Below, piece after piece: positions 50,788 to 61,801 of a DNA stretch of 64,000 bases. Made by a program: the position numbers and the translations under genes. The DNA comes from Tetrahymena thermophila SB210. Taxonomy: Eukaryota > Ciliophora > Oligohymenophorea > Hymenostomatida > Tetrahymenidae. Numbering within the stretch: the first letter of the stretch is position 1; every line of letters begins with the position of its first letter. Location: NCBI RefSeq assembly GCF_000189635.1, contig NW_002476155.1, positions 124,001-188,000 of the forward strand, given 5' to 3'. The notes beneath the pieces were generated by a model. That model did no database searches and had not been told where the DNA came from. It saw only the letters and a program-made list of their open reading frames with translations.

Positions 50788-52363
50788 ATAAATTCTTTTA
50801 TTAAATGCGTGTTTGATTATTTGAGAGTAAATAATTTACAAAATTAAGAAAAAGTAATAATTGGGGTTGCTACAAATTTGTGATCTAAGTAAGGCTTACC
50901 TCTTTTAATTACAATTAAATTTATAAAAGAAATAACAATAATTCAAAATGATAACTCGTAAATAAATTTATTTCCTTTATAATGAAGTCTTCACTAATTT
51001 CCCTATTTTAAAAATACATCAAAACAATTCTTTTATCATCGTGACTAGCTATCTATTTCATATACAAATTTAATTTTACCATATTATTATACTTTATTCC
51101 TTTATATATATCTTTCTCTGTAAATCACTAAATACTTCACTTAAACTTAAAAAAATCTTCTATCAAACTAAAGCAGATAATAAACTTCTAAGATATTCAA
51201 TAAGAAATAACATTCAATTGCATCTTTTGAATTCATTTATTTTTTCTCACTTTAAATACACATCATTAATTTTTTGCCTTTTTGTAATTTTAATATTTTA
51301 TAAAAAATCACTCTAATTTAAAATTTAATAACTATAAAAACACAAAAAACGCATGTAATAATAGAAATTTGTAGTAAAATAAATCTTAAAATAAAGAATT
51401 TAAAATTTTCAGGGAATTTTAAATAATGTATAAATACTTAATTGTTTAAGAAAAGGAAATAAAGATTCTAAATAATTGTAACTTTAAATTATTATTGGAA
51501 ATTAACCAAACAAAAAAAATTTATAGATTTTTTGATCTAATTATGGTAAAAATTTAGAAGTCAAAGAGTAAAGCTCAAAAAAGCTAAAAAAGGAAGTTTG
51601 AAGGAACTATTGTAACACTTCCTAAGTTAAGAAGGAATACAGATAAATTAGTAAATAAAAATTAATAATAAATTATAAATAAAATATTTTGGTAGAAATT
51701 ACCCCTCAGAATAAAAGTTGGTTAAAACTATTTGCAGATATAAAAACGTATGCATTTTTTATTACTTATTTTATAATATAATATTTTGTTATAATTTTAT
51801 TTTATTCACTTAAATCTTTAAAAATCAATATTTTTGCAACTAAAATATCAATGATAAGTTTCCTTCAGAATTTTATTGTGTATTCATGCATGAATGAACA
51901 TATGCTTATATTTTTATTTGTTTATTTTTTCCTTCAAAAGTTTATTTATTTTTTTGCTTATCATTGTGAAGGGATTTATTTATGAGATATATTAGTTTGT
52001 TTTTAAGTATGAATGTATTTATGTATGTATTTATGGTATATGAATAAACGATGAATTGATGAATGGAATTTATGTTCATAATGTAACCAAAACGAACATT
52101 AATAGATTGATGTATGTATGTATTCCTTCTTTTATATAGCTTTTAATATCACTTTAATAAACTTATTTATTTATATCAATCAAAGTCTAATAATAATAAA
52201 TTAATTAATTTATTTATTGATAGAATTAATTAATTAATATTTCTAATATCCTGAACAAATTAAGCTCTTAAATTAAGTATGGTAGGCTGATAGATATACA
52301 CTAATAATTTTATATAATAGTAATATTAATTATAAAACGAGGGAACAACTGTTTTTATCTTCA
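50788..52363. other. Intergenic, AT-rich, containing one possible small gene
   Basis: Convergent region between plus- and minus-strand genes. Apart from the small frame at 51543-51650 there are only AT-rich tracts and ATGT/TTTA repeats near 52010-52130. Confidence 0.45.
51543..51650 (+). CDS. Possible first exon of a small basic protein
   Basis: ATG then 36 codons of markedly non-AT composition: MVKIQKSKSKAQKSQKRKFE then GTIVTLPKLRRNTDKL, ending at a GTAAAT donor. A second exon probably follows at about 51695-51760 (NKSWLKLFADIKTYAF or the alternative frame); the 3' end is unresolved. Lys-rich; no family recognised. Confidence 0.35.
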
Positions 52364-54956
52364 TCATTCAAAGTAATATGTATTATTTTCGTTTTCCTTT
52401 CCAGTAGAATCAATTATAGGAGCAGGGATGTTGTGACTATCTCCATCTTCACCAGCACCACCGCTTCCAGCTGAGAGGACATCGCAAAGAGAGTTATCTG
52501 ACAATAGCTCATCATCAGAGTGCTCGCTAAGCTTGAATTTATCTTCTTAGCTCTCTCCTACTTGGCTTTCTCCTTTTTCGCTATCTCTATTTTACTGTTG
52601 TTAGTTCATAGAATTGGCGTTAAATGTAGTGTTATTTATTCCATTACTATCAGAAGTATTTATCTTGTTTGATACATGCTTTGTTTGTCTTTGATCTAAT
52701 AGAGTCTATCTTTTGATAATAGCTTATTCGTTGTTTTGAGACTTCTTTTTCTGGCAGAGTTTAAGCTTCTTAGCAGTTGAAACCAAGCCAAGATAACCTT
52801 TACCAAAAATGATATATAAAACCATGATAAGAAAAACTAGTCCAACAAAAATTCTTGATTCATCCCTAAAGGCTACAGCATCATCATGATCTGAATTGCC
52901 ACCACCACCAAAGACATCATAAAGGAGAGAACCTCCAAAAGGACCAATGAAAGTTCCAAGAGCATAACCACCAACAAAAATACTGGAACCCATATCACTG
53001 CAAGCTCTTATCATTTTGAGATCAGGTTAGGCAACTTTACGAATCTTCATTTCGTTAACAACAATAAGTTCTATCAATTCTGGGATCATAGGAAGGATAA
53101 CCATTGCAGAGGCTATACCATTAATTGACTAACCAACTGTAACTAAATACCAGTGATCACCCCCAAGAGGAAGTCCTAAGTAGGTTTCGGGAGATTAAAC
53201 CAAGATACCAAGTAACGATATGAAAGTACCGAGAGTGATAATGAACTTTTTATCAAGTCTTTTGGAAATGTGTGGCATCAAGTGTAAGAAGACCATGTAA
53301 AAGAAGGCACCAACTGAAATAACATATCCAGCTTTACCTTCATCTAATCCAAGAGAGACCATATGTCTAGTGTATTATGGATTGATATAAGTGTTAGCAA
53401 TTGCACTTCCAGTCATAAGAGAAAAAGTCCAAAAAATAGGACCTGTTTTCATGCAATCTATTGCCTTTACTTTATCGATTTCAACTTTATTTTTAACATC
53501 AGGAGGTAACCATTTTACAGTGAATATGCAGAGTGTGAAAATTCCACTCAAAACATAGAATGGTAATTAGTAAGCCAAAGCAGCGTTACCACCAGCGAGA
53601 TTATTCAAAGCTTAACCAATCATAGGACCAAGCAATAAACCAATAGCTGTCATTGTTTCCATGATACCAATTTTCTTTTGGATTCTGTTGATTATTTATA
53701 AAAAATATAATTTTATTAATAAAACCATCACATTAATTAAGTAAGTAATATGATATTAACTAAAAGAAATTTTGTTTTTGCAAATATTTTTTTCATTTAA
53801 AAAAGCATAATTTTTATAACTGAAAGATGTTTAATCATTTGGGTTCAATATTCTTTTCGAGCATTTTATTTTGCTTTTTAATTTAATTCTTTTTTCAAAT
53901 TTGTTAAGCAAGCAAGATAACAAAATTACAGATTTTCACTTTAAAAATAATTCAAGTGTTTCCTTAATTAATATCTATTAAAAATAATTGATTCTTTCTT
54001 TGCTTTTTTGTTTTAATATCTTTAGTATCAAGTGTATATATGTATGCTATTTATTTATTGATTAATTTATCTATTTTTTTTGGCTTTTATATTAAATTAT
54101 TTTTTTTTGATGTACATTTAACAATAACCTTGCCTAAATAAATTAATTAATATTTACTATTAAAATAATTGCTTGCTTGATAGCTTGATACTAGCTAACT
54201 AATTAAAATTTAAAATTGATTATTCTCTCATCAATTAATTAGTTAGTGATGAAATAATTAACAGATTTTATGGCTGAAGTACCATTCATTATTAATTAAT
54301 TTATGAGAATTTCTTGAAGTATTGTTTTTTTAAAGATATTATCTGAAATTAGTGTATTTTAATTTTTGATTGATATATTAATTGCTTGCTTGTAAAATTA
54401 AGTAAAATTATTAACTTTATTTAATAACAACTAAAATTTATAAATGAAATTACGAGTCAGGCCATAATTATGGGACGTAACCAAAAGTAGCAGCACCATA
54501 GCAGGAACGAGAAGCTCCTTGGAAAAAACGAGCAATCATAGAAACAGCTATAAAAGCTCCCTAATTATCAATATAATATACAACACCAAATGTCACAATT
54601 GTGAGAACTTAGATTAACAAGCCATAAAACATCAAATTTTTTTTACCCAAAAAACCCATCATTTAACCAATAGACAAAGAAACGGAAAAACTTCCGATAG
54701 GATTGAGTGCGAAAATTAAACCAATAAGTGTTTAATTAACTCCTTTATCTGCTGCAATACCTGGATAAAAAGGAGTAATTACTGAGACAGCAGCATTCAA
54801 AAAGAAGTTCATAACTGACAACGCTATCAAGTTACCATCAGCACCAAAGATTGTTTTTGGTACATACTATTTTGCTTTAGCTTCTCCTGTATCTGTCTTT
54901 GAAAGTAATGACTCTTTCAAATTATTCTAAGACTTAATCTTTTCGTCTTCAGCCAT
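52364..54956 (-). CDS. Major facilitator superfamily transporter
   Basis: Exon 1 54454-54956 and exon 2 52364-53684, 607 residues; the splice is in phase. N-terminal cytosolic segment (MAEDEKIKSQNNLKESLLSK), then about 12 membrane spans: four in exon 1 (e.g. LIALSVMNFFLNAAVSVITP; LGKKNLMFYGLLIQVLTIVT; MIARFFQGASRSC) and eight in exon 2. GFLGKKNLM is the MFS loop 2-3 motif (G-x-L/x-G-K-K/R). Overall closest in style to the SLC18/SLC18B1 drug:proton antiporter branch, by eye. The last 110 residues are a polar acidic tail. GGT/GCT/CTT-rich codon use suggests a well-expressed gene. The single intron (53685-54453, 769 nt) is far longer than others here. Substrate unknown. Confidence 0.88.
53685..54453 (-). 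other. Unusually long intron of the MFS gene
   Basis: 769 nt between GT (54453) and AG (53685), AT-rich, with no open frame of coding composition. Most introns I could define in the window are 35-200 nt. It could hide an element, but nothing is recognisable. Confidence 0.7.
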
Positions 54957-57214
54957 TATTTTCAATATCTGATATACTTTCTTTTATAATTAATTAATTT
55001 ATTTATTTTTTTCTTTTTATTAATAATTTTCCTTAACTATTTTTGTTTTCCTTTTGTTTATTTACCTTTACTTTGATAAGTTAAGTAGTATTTCATATTA
55101 AAGTTAGTGTTTCCATAAATCCTTCGCGATTTAATGAATATTGATTGATTGATCATCAAAGTCATTTTTACACATTTCCTAAACAAAAGAGATTGATTAA
55201 GCAATAAAAGCCATGCATGAACTTAATTCAATTCAAAGAAATACATACATACGAACATATTACTTTTGATAAAAATAGATAGATACATACAAATATGCAA
55301 TCTCTAAAAAAAAATTTGCATTCAAAAGATTAATAAACAAATATTATATATATTAAACAGAAAAAATACATGCATATAACCTTAATTACCTAATTGAGTA
55401 GATTGGTTATCTTAAATTACGAAGTTTTGATTTGTTTATTTAACTAATTTATTTGCAATTTATCTCTCATAGATAAAAATTTCTGATTTTCTTTTATAAA
55501 AAATTAAAAGCATATAAATACATTCAAACAAAATGTTTCTTTCTGTATTACCTTACACATTTTTCATTAATCCAATAAAATCACTGATGATCAATAAATA
55601 TAAGTTTTCTTTAACATTTACACTGTTGAATGGTTTATCACAAAATAAAAATAACATTTGATAAAATAATAAATTTATCATAAAGAAAAAAAAATTTATT
55701 TTTTATCAATTTAATTTTCTTAAACAGAAGTAAAAATCATAAAATCTACCTCATAGTTTTATTTATTAAAAATATTAATGAGATAGTATTTAATAATTTC
55801 ATTTTTTTATTTTGATATTTTTAAATTAAATCTTTGTAATTATTGATTCTTTAGCTTAACTTTAGTTTATTTAAATACATCATATTTTTGATTAAAATTT
55901 CTTTCCCTTTCTTTTTTAAATCCAAAGTCCTTAATGTATTAAAGTGAACATCAATTTATATTTAGGTCATTTAAATAGAACATAAAATTTTGATCAATCA
56001 ATCAGATTTGATAATTACTCACAAAAAAACAAGAGTAAATCAATAAAAATATCTTTAATTTACATCTTAAAATTAAAATTTAAAATCACATTTAATATAT
56101 ATTTTCTCAAAAAATACTTATAAATATAACGTGTTTTAATGTAGTTACTTAGTAAATTTTAAATTAATTATTATTAACCTATTCGTTCAAACAAATATCA
56201 AATAACTTTCAAATAAAATAATACGTCAGTTTAAAAATGACTTATTAACTTTATGTTATTTCAAAAATATAAAATTGGATTGAAATCTCTAATTATTTAT
56301 AATTTATGAAGCAGCTAAATAAAATATATGATGTCTAACAAATTATTTCTAAGACAGGTTTTAATAAAATTAAATTTTAAGCTTAAAGTAATACTTACCA
56401 ACTATCAATTTTATTTTAGATTTATTCAGTAAAATAGAAATCCCTTTTTATTAACTCAAGCTAATTAATTATCTACTTTAATGAGTTTCTTCTACTATTT
56501 AATTAATGATAAGTTAATTTTGTATTTTGAAATTATACTAATAATAAATTATACATTAATTTATTTTTTTAATAAATAAAACAAATGCCTATTGTAAATA
56601 TATTTTTAAATTGATTTTTATTCAGAATATAAATAAAACTATTACATAAATTAAAATTATTGTCAAAAAATAGGCAAAAATAATAATTAGGAAGTTTATA
56701 GTTTCATTAAAATCTAAAAAAATTAGCAAATATATATTTAATCTTAGTTTATAATTTAAAAATTATATTTATGTTAAAAGATCTATCTCTCATATCTTTA
56801 ACTTATAACCCTTAAGTCAACTCAACAATAAAAAAATATGTTTTAATTCCTATTAATCTCTCAATAATTACTGCATATAATAGTCCACTTTATTCGGACT
56901 AAAAATAAAATATCTCTTACAAACTAATATTTTTAACTTTAAATTAATAAATTAAAAAGTTTTATCTTTAACATCAAACTCCAAATAAGATCAATTACAA
57001 TAAATAAAAATTTGTAAATTAACTAATAAATTGAAAGTAAGCAAAAGTAAGTAAGTAAGTAAGTAAGTTAAAAATAGGGAGAGAGATTTTATACTTATTA
57101 AAAAGTTGATATTTTGCAAAGTTTTTAAAAATTTTTAGTAATAGCAAAAGTTTAAAACCTTTGAAAAATTAAATTTAAAGATAGAGAGATGAAAAAATCA
57201 AAGATTTAACTCTT
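54957..57214. other. Intergenic, AT-rich, with (GTAA)n repeat
   Basis: 2.26 kb between divergently transcribed genes. Nothing gene-like; a (GTAA)n microsatellite lies at 57047-57068. ATAC/ATGT repeats near 55240-55300. Confidence 0.5.
57047..57068. repeat. (GTAA)n microsatellite
   Basis: Five and a half perfect copies of GTAA. Shorter runs of the same unit occur at about 7940-7960 and 15792-15804, always outside coding sequence. Confidence 0.8.
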
Positions 57215-58055
57215 ATGACTGTATATTACAAAAATTAATACTCAAACAATATCTTTGGAAACACCTCAATTTTGGATTCTCCTCTTAATCCTCTTGAGGG
57301 TATTTAATGGTGTGGTGAAAATTCAAAAAACTATAATTTTGTTATCCCCTTAACTTAAAAGAGTAGCTTAATACTTCCCAAAATTTCTTAATCTGTGAGT
57401 AGAAGATGGTTTTAATACTTAAGATATAACTATCCTTCTTGATTTTACTTCTCTTTATTCTCATAATTGCTATGATTATGAAAACTCTGACACTTCTGAT
57501 TCCGGTTATGAATAATGAATCTTTAACAATCATAGAGAATTCTGTTTATTAGGTAAATTTATATTATTAATATAAAGCTATTTAAAGGGAGTGTTATGAG
57601 AATCTGAATTTATTTTTACTCTATTTAAAAAATATATAGAAATAATTTAATTTCTTCTAATTTTTTCTTTTAATTAAAATAATTTTTTTTATTGGTGTTA
57701 AATATGATATAAGAAAATTAGGTGCTGCTTGATTTAACCCCCGAAACTTTTTAAAGATCTTATGTTGTTAAAAATGTGAATATACTGAACTTGATTGGGA
57801 ATGTGATGTCGATATAGACAAAGGTAATGAAAGAACTGATCTATAAGGTTACAGAAGTATAGTTGGTAATTAATATATATATATATAGATGGTATTGATC
57901 ATACTGCAATTTAATATCCTTATCCCATTTATTATATTTATTATGGCGTCTTGAGCTATTATAAACTTTTCACATTTATTCTTATTCTAGGAGTTATGGC
58001 AAGTATTATCTACATGGTTATATAAATTAAATAAGTAGTCGGTGTTAACTTTTGA
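57215..58055 (+). CDS. Small multi-exon membrane protein
   Basis: Pieces: a first stretch from ATG 57215 (MTVYYKNQYSNNIFGN, ending around YLRYNYPS); a membrane segment in another frame (LSFLILLLFILIIAMIM) up to donor 57553; a Cys-rich exon from about 57760 (ILCCQKCEYTELDWECDVDI) to 57865; and a last exon 57889-58055 with QYPYPIYYIYYG and a second membrane span (LFTFILILGVMASIIYMV), ending GVNF then TGA. So probably two spans with an outer Cys-rich loop. The last intron is only 23 nt. The join between the first two pieces is not resolved. No family recognised. Confidence 0.5.
57866..57888 (+). other. 23-nt intron
   Basis: Starts GTAATT, ends ATATAG, with only AT dinucleotides between. Removing it joins ...GYRSIV to DGIDHTAIQYPYPI in phase; leaving it in shifts the frame into a TGA within a few codons. 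Confidence 0.55.
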
Positions 58056-58576
58056 AGCTAAAAGAAATCTTGAATATTTAAAATGATAAATAAAATTATG
58101 TATTAAATATAATTAATATTCTTTGGTTAATAAATATATTTACTGTATTTTTAACTTTAAATTGTCTTTTAATATGTTTTTAATTTTAAAAAAACGCTTA
58201 CATTTTCTTAAATGATAATATTATTATGTTTTAAATAATATTAAAATCAAGAGTAAAGTTAGAATTATAGGCAAATATTATTTACCTTACTTATCAAAGT
58301 ATTTAGAGTTTAATTTACTATTTATGAAGATTTTTCAAATATATAAACGTTAGTGGATTTAGATTAATTATTCAAAAATTTAATAAAAATATTAATACAT
58401 AATCAACAATTTTTAGAAACTAAAAAGTAATTAGTCTTATTAAGAGTATAAAACAAGCAGCCATTACGAAACTTAAATAACAATAAATTATTTGAGCTAC
58501 TAATAAAGTTAAATATCAGTAGATATTTAAGTTAATTAAAATATTATTTATAGTACTAAAATTATCATAAATTTTT
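58056..58576. other. Intergenic, AT-rich
   Basis: 520 bases between two plus-strand genes; no gene seen. Confidence 0.5.
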
Positions 58577-61041
58577 ATGAGGTAGAATTTGCACAATATT
58601 AACGGTTTTAATCTATCTAGAAATAGCTTAAACTCTAGTTTTTAAGGTAGTAATGGAGCTTTTAACTTCATTAACTTACCAAAGCTAAGAGAGAGTAACT
58701 AATAAATACAAAATAGTTAATACTTCCTCAATTTAAACTCCTAGAATTCTTAATTTAGCACATAAAATATTCAAACATCTAATATAATTAGCTGCATTCA
58801 TGATGGGCATGAAGGCAACCCTCTAAATTTAGTTTGCATAGATGAAAAATGTTTGAAGAAGGGAGTTATTTGTACATTGTGTATGCATTTTGAGCATCAA
58901 AAACATGAGACTGTGCCTCTTTAGATTTTTCTATCTCAATTTAAGGAATAGCTCAGATTATTAATATTACAAAATTAAGTTGACGAAAATGGAAATAACT
59001 AAATAGATATTATGCTTGAGCAAGTTATGTAAGTGTAGAATGATATAATTGAATCGTTAAAGATTTTTAGCTAAAAAACATATGAAGCGATTTAAAAGAC
59101 GAAAGATTATTTATACTAAATATTCTTGCAAGAAATACATGGTTATTAAACATTTGATATGAAAGTTGCTGATCTCACAGAAACAATAAAAATGTATGAA
59201 AATAATAATATCAAAAATGCAAATCATCACACTGAATTAATTTATAAAATGGTACAAAAAATAATTTCTGTTTAAAATACAGATGATATCAACTACAAAA
59301 ACTAATTTAATTTCAAATTACAATTATTTCCATAATAATATGGTATCCATTTGTAAGAAATGTAAAATCAGATTATAACAGTATAAGAAAATATAGAAAA
59401 TGAAATACAGGAAATGCATCATCAGATTCAGCAATCTTTATAAAATATTTTGGATTACTCTACATTGCCAAAACAAAATATGTAGAGTTTTACCTTAAAT
59501 AGTTCAAATAACCAACCTCTTTCAGCTCATTTCGCTATGCAGCAAGAAGAAACTTTCAATAATAATTCTAAAGAATAGAATGTTAATTTAAACTTATAAA
59601 ATAAATAATAGTCATCATCTTCATCCAGATAATTATAGCCAACATAACAAGTTGCATATAATAGATCTGTATCTCAGGGATTACCACCTCCCTCGCATAG
59701 TAGTAGCAGTAAATAATAAACAAAGAGCTAATCAAATAGGATTTCATAATAATTAAACAGCTCATTTTAAAGTGAAACAACATATAAAAATTTAGCAGAA
59801 TATTAACCAAATATTATGAATACTTAGCAGTCTCGTAGAAAGGAAACTCATTTATTATCTAGGAGCTATGCTTCGTCGTCATCTCCTAAAGAGCATTCGC
59901 CATATAAGAGTGATTCAAGATAAAATACAAGTCATAGCTTACAAAACAAATAAGGTTAAAATGAGCAGTCTAATTAAAATTTAAAAGGAACAGTTAGTTA
60001 TACACCAAACTTTTCAGTTGACACAGATAACTTTTCTATAAACCCCATAAGCAATATATTAGCTCATAATAATGTAATTAGAGATATGGTAAGTGTGGGC
60101 AACAATAAAATAGCAACATGTTCTTATGATAGCATAATTAAAATTTGGAAAAAGAATAATTCTTCTTTGATCCAAGAGCTAAAAGGCCATACAGATGAGG
60201 TTTATTAATTGTCATACTCAAATAAACATAATCTTCTTGCTTCTTCTTCATACGATAAAACGATTCGTATATGGAAAGTAAAGACTAAAATATTATAAAG
60301 ATTTTTTTCAAATAATTTATTAATTTAATTTAGGAATATTCAGAATGGAAGCAACTCGTCACATTAAGAGGACACACTGGCAAAACTTGGGCTGTCAAAT
60401 TTATTGATGTTACTAATAAATTAGCAACAGGAGGTAATGATAGGATAATAAGAATATGGAACATTTTTAATGGTGAATGTGAGAGCCTTTTAGAAGGTAG
60501 CTAAGATACGATATGGAGCTTGCATGTTTTAAATGACGGAATCAGATTAGTCAGTGGTGATAATAAATATATTAAATTTTGGGATCACAAAGCTGGAAAA
60601 GTTTTAAAAAGTTTATAAGCTCATGAAGACAGGATTTATTAATTGAAAGAATTATGTTGGCAGAAGAACTCTAAGTAATCATTCTTAATTTCAAGTGGCA
60701 TGGATAAAAAAGTGAAAGTATGGAATATTAAAAACTATGCTCTCCTTTACAGTTTTGCAGAATAAATGATAGTGACTAGTATAGAGACTATTATAGATAG
60801 AAATATTATTGTGTTAGGATTATGGGGAGATAAAAAGGAAGGCGGAATAGCCTTCTGGTATGTTCCTTTGGAATAGTCAGTTAAAGAAAACTAAAATTAT
60901 GGTTAGTAGCCTTTAAAAATTAAAGATTATATGGGTACTTATTCTGGAGTCAGCTAACTTATTTATGACTCTGATCTTTAAAATTTATATACTTCTCACT
61001 CTAATGGTTAAATATAAATTTTAGGTTTGAAATGGAGGTGA
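58577..61041 (+). CDS. B-box, coiled-coil and WD40 repeat protein
   Basis: ATG 58577 to TGA 61041 with one 56-nt intron (60278-60333), exactly 803 codons. Residues 1-70 are polar. Residues about 72-112 form a B-box zinc site: CIHDGHEGNPLNLVCIDEKC, then VICTLCMHFEHQKHE (C/H pairs). A long helical stretch follows (to about residue 330), then a Ser/Gln-rich linker. The C-terminal 320 residues carry WD40 units: IKIWKKNNSSLIQELKGHTD, SSYDKTIRIWK, LRGHTGKTWAVKF, GGNDRIIRIWN, SGDNKYIKFWD, SGMDKKVKVWN. This TRIM-like order (B-box, coiled coil, propeller) without a RING suggests a scaffold rather than a ubiquitin ligase. A chromosome-breakage-like 15-mer lies in the linker (59508-59522). Confidence 0.85.
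59508..59522 (+). other. Near-match to the Tetrahymena chromosome breakage sequence
   Basis: The 15-mer here shares its last 13 bases (AACCAACCTCTTT) with the published Cbs TAAACCAACCTCTTT; only the first two bases differ (AT for TA). It lies within coding sequence of the WD40 gene (N-Q-P-L-S). Since the flanks are continuous it is presumably not a used site. Confidence 0.35.
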
Positions 61042-61801
61042 CTTATATAAAATTCATAAAATAACTATAAACTGTTTATTTATTATCATAATATATATAA
61101 ATTAAACTTAATTCTAACTTTTTTGTTTCTATGTCTTTTTTATAATTAAAATTTGTTTTTGAGTATTTTATTAATAAAATAATTGGTTGAAATAAAAATT
61201 TAAATTATTTAGTTTGAAAAAAGAAATTATTAAAGATTTTAATAAAAATATATTTTACTTAAATCGGATACATTTTATTTAACAATTTAGATTTTTTGAA
61301 ATATCTAAATTTTATTCTAAAGTTCAAATTCAAATATTTTTGATAAATTGAAGATAAAATTTCAAGGAAAATAATAAACCACATTTAATATTAAATGTAA
61401 TATCTTTTTATTTATTTAATTTTTTATTTGTTTAAGAATTTAGTTTTATAATATTTTAAAAAGGATTAATTAATAAAAATAAAACTTTATTATTTATATA
61501 AAGTAAATATCAAAAATAGGAAAAATAAATCAAAATTTGACTAATTAAAATAACAAATTTCTAATAAATCAATTTGTTATTAGAAATTTATTTAACAAAT
61601 GATTATTAATATTCATAAATTAATAAAATAGTTAGTAATTGAATATTCATCAAATTGATTGGAAGATATTTTTTGAATTTAAACTTATTATTAGTGAATA
61701 TTAATAACTAATAAATTACATATATTTGAATCGACATTCTTTTTAATTGAAAATTTAATTAATTATTTTTTAAAAAAGATATTTATTTTTGTAAATAATA
61801 T
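61042..61801. other. Intergenic, AT-rich
   Basis: 760 bases between two plus-strand genes. An inverted repeat around AACAAATTTCTAAT / ATTAGAAATTT (61552-61591) is visible; otherwise nothing. Confidence 0.5.

Noticed and set aside
54957..57214. Possible replication origin
   Set aside because: No Type I-like element or other recognised origin motif; AT-richness alone is not evidence here.
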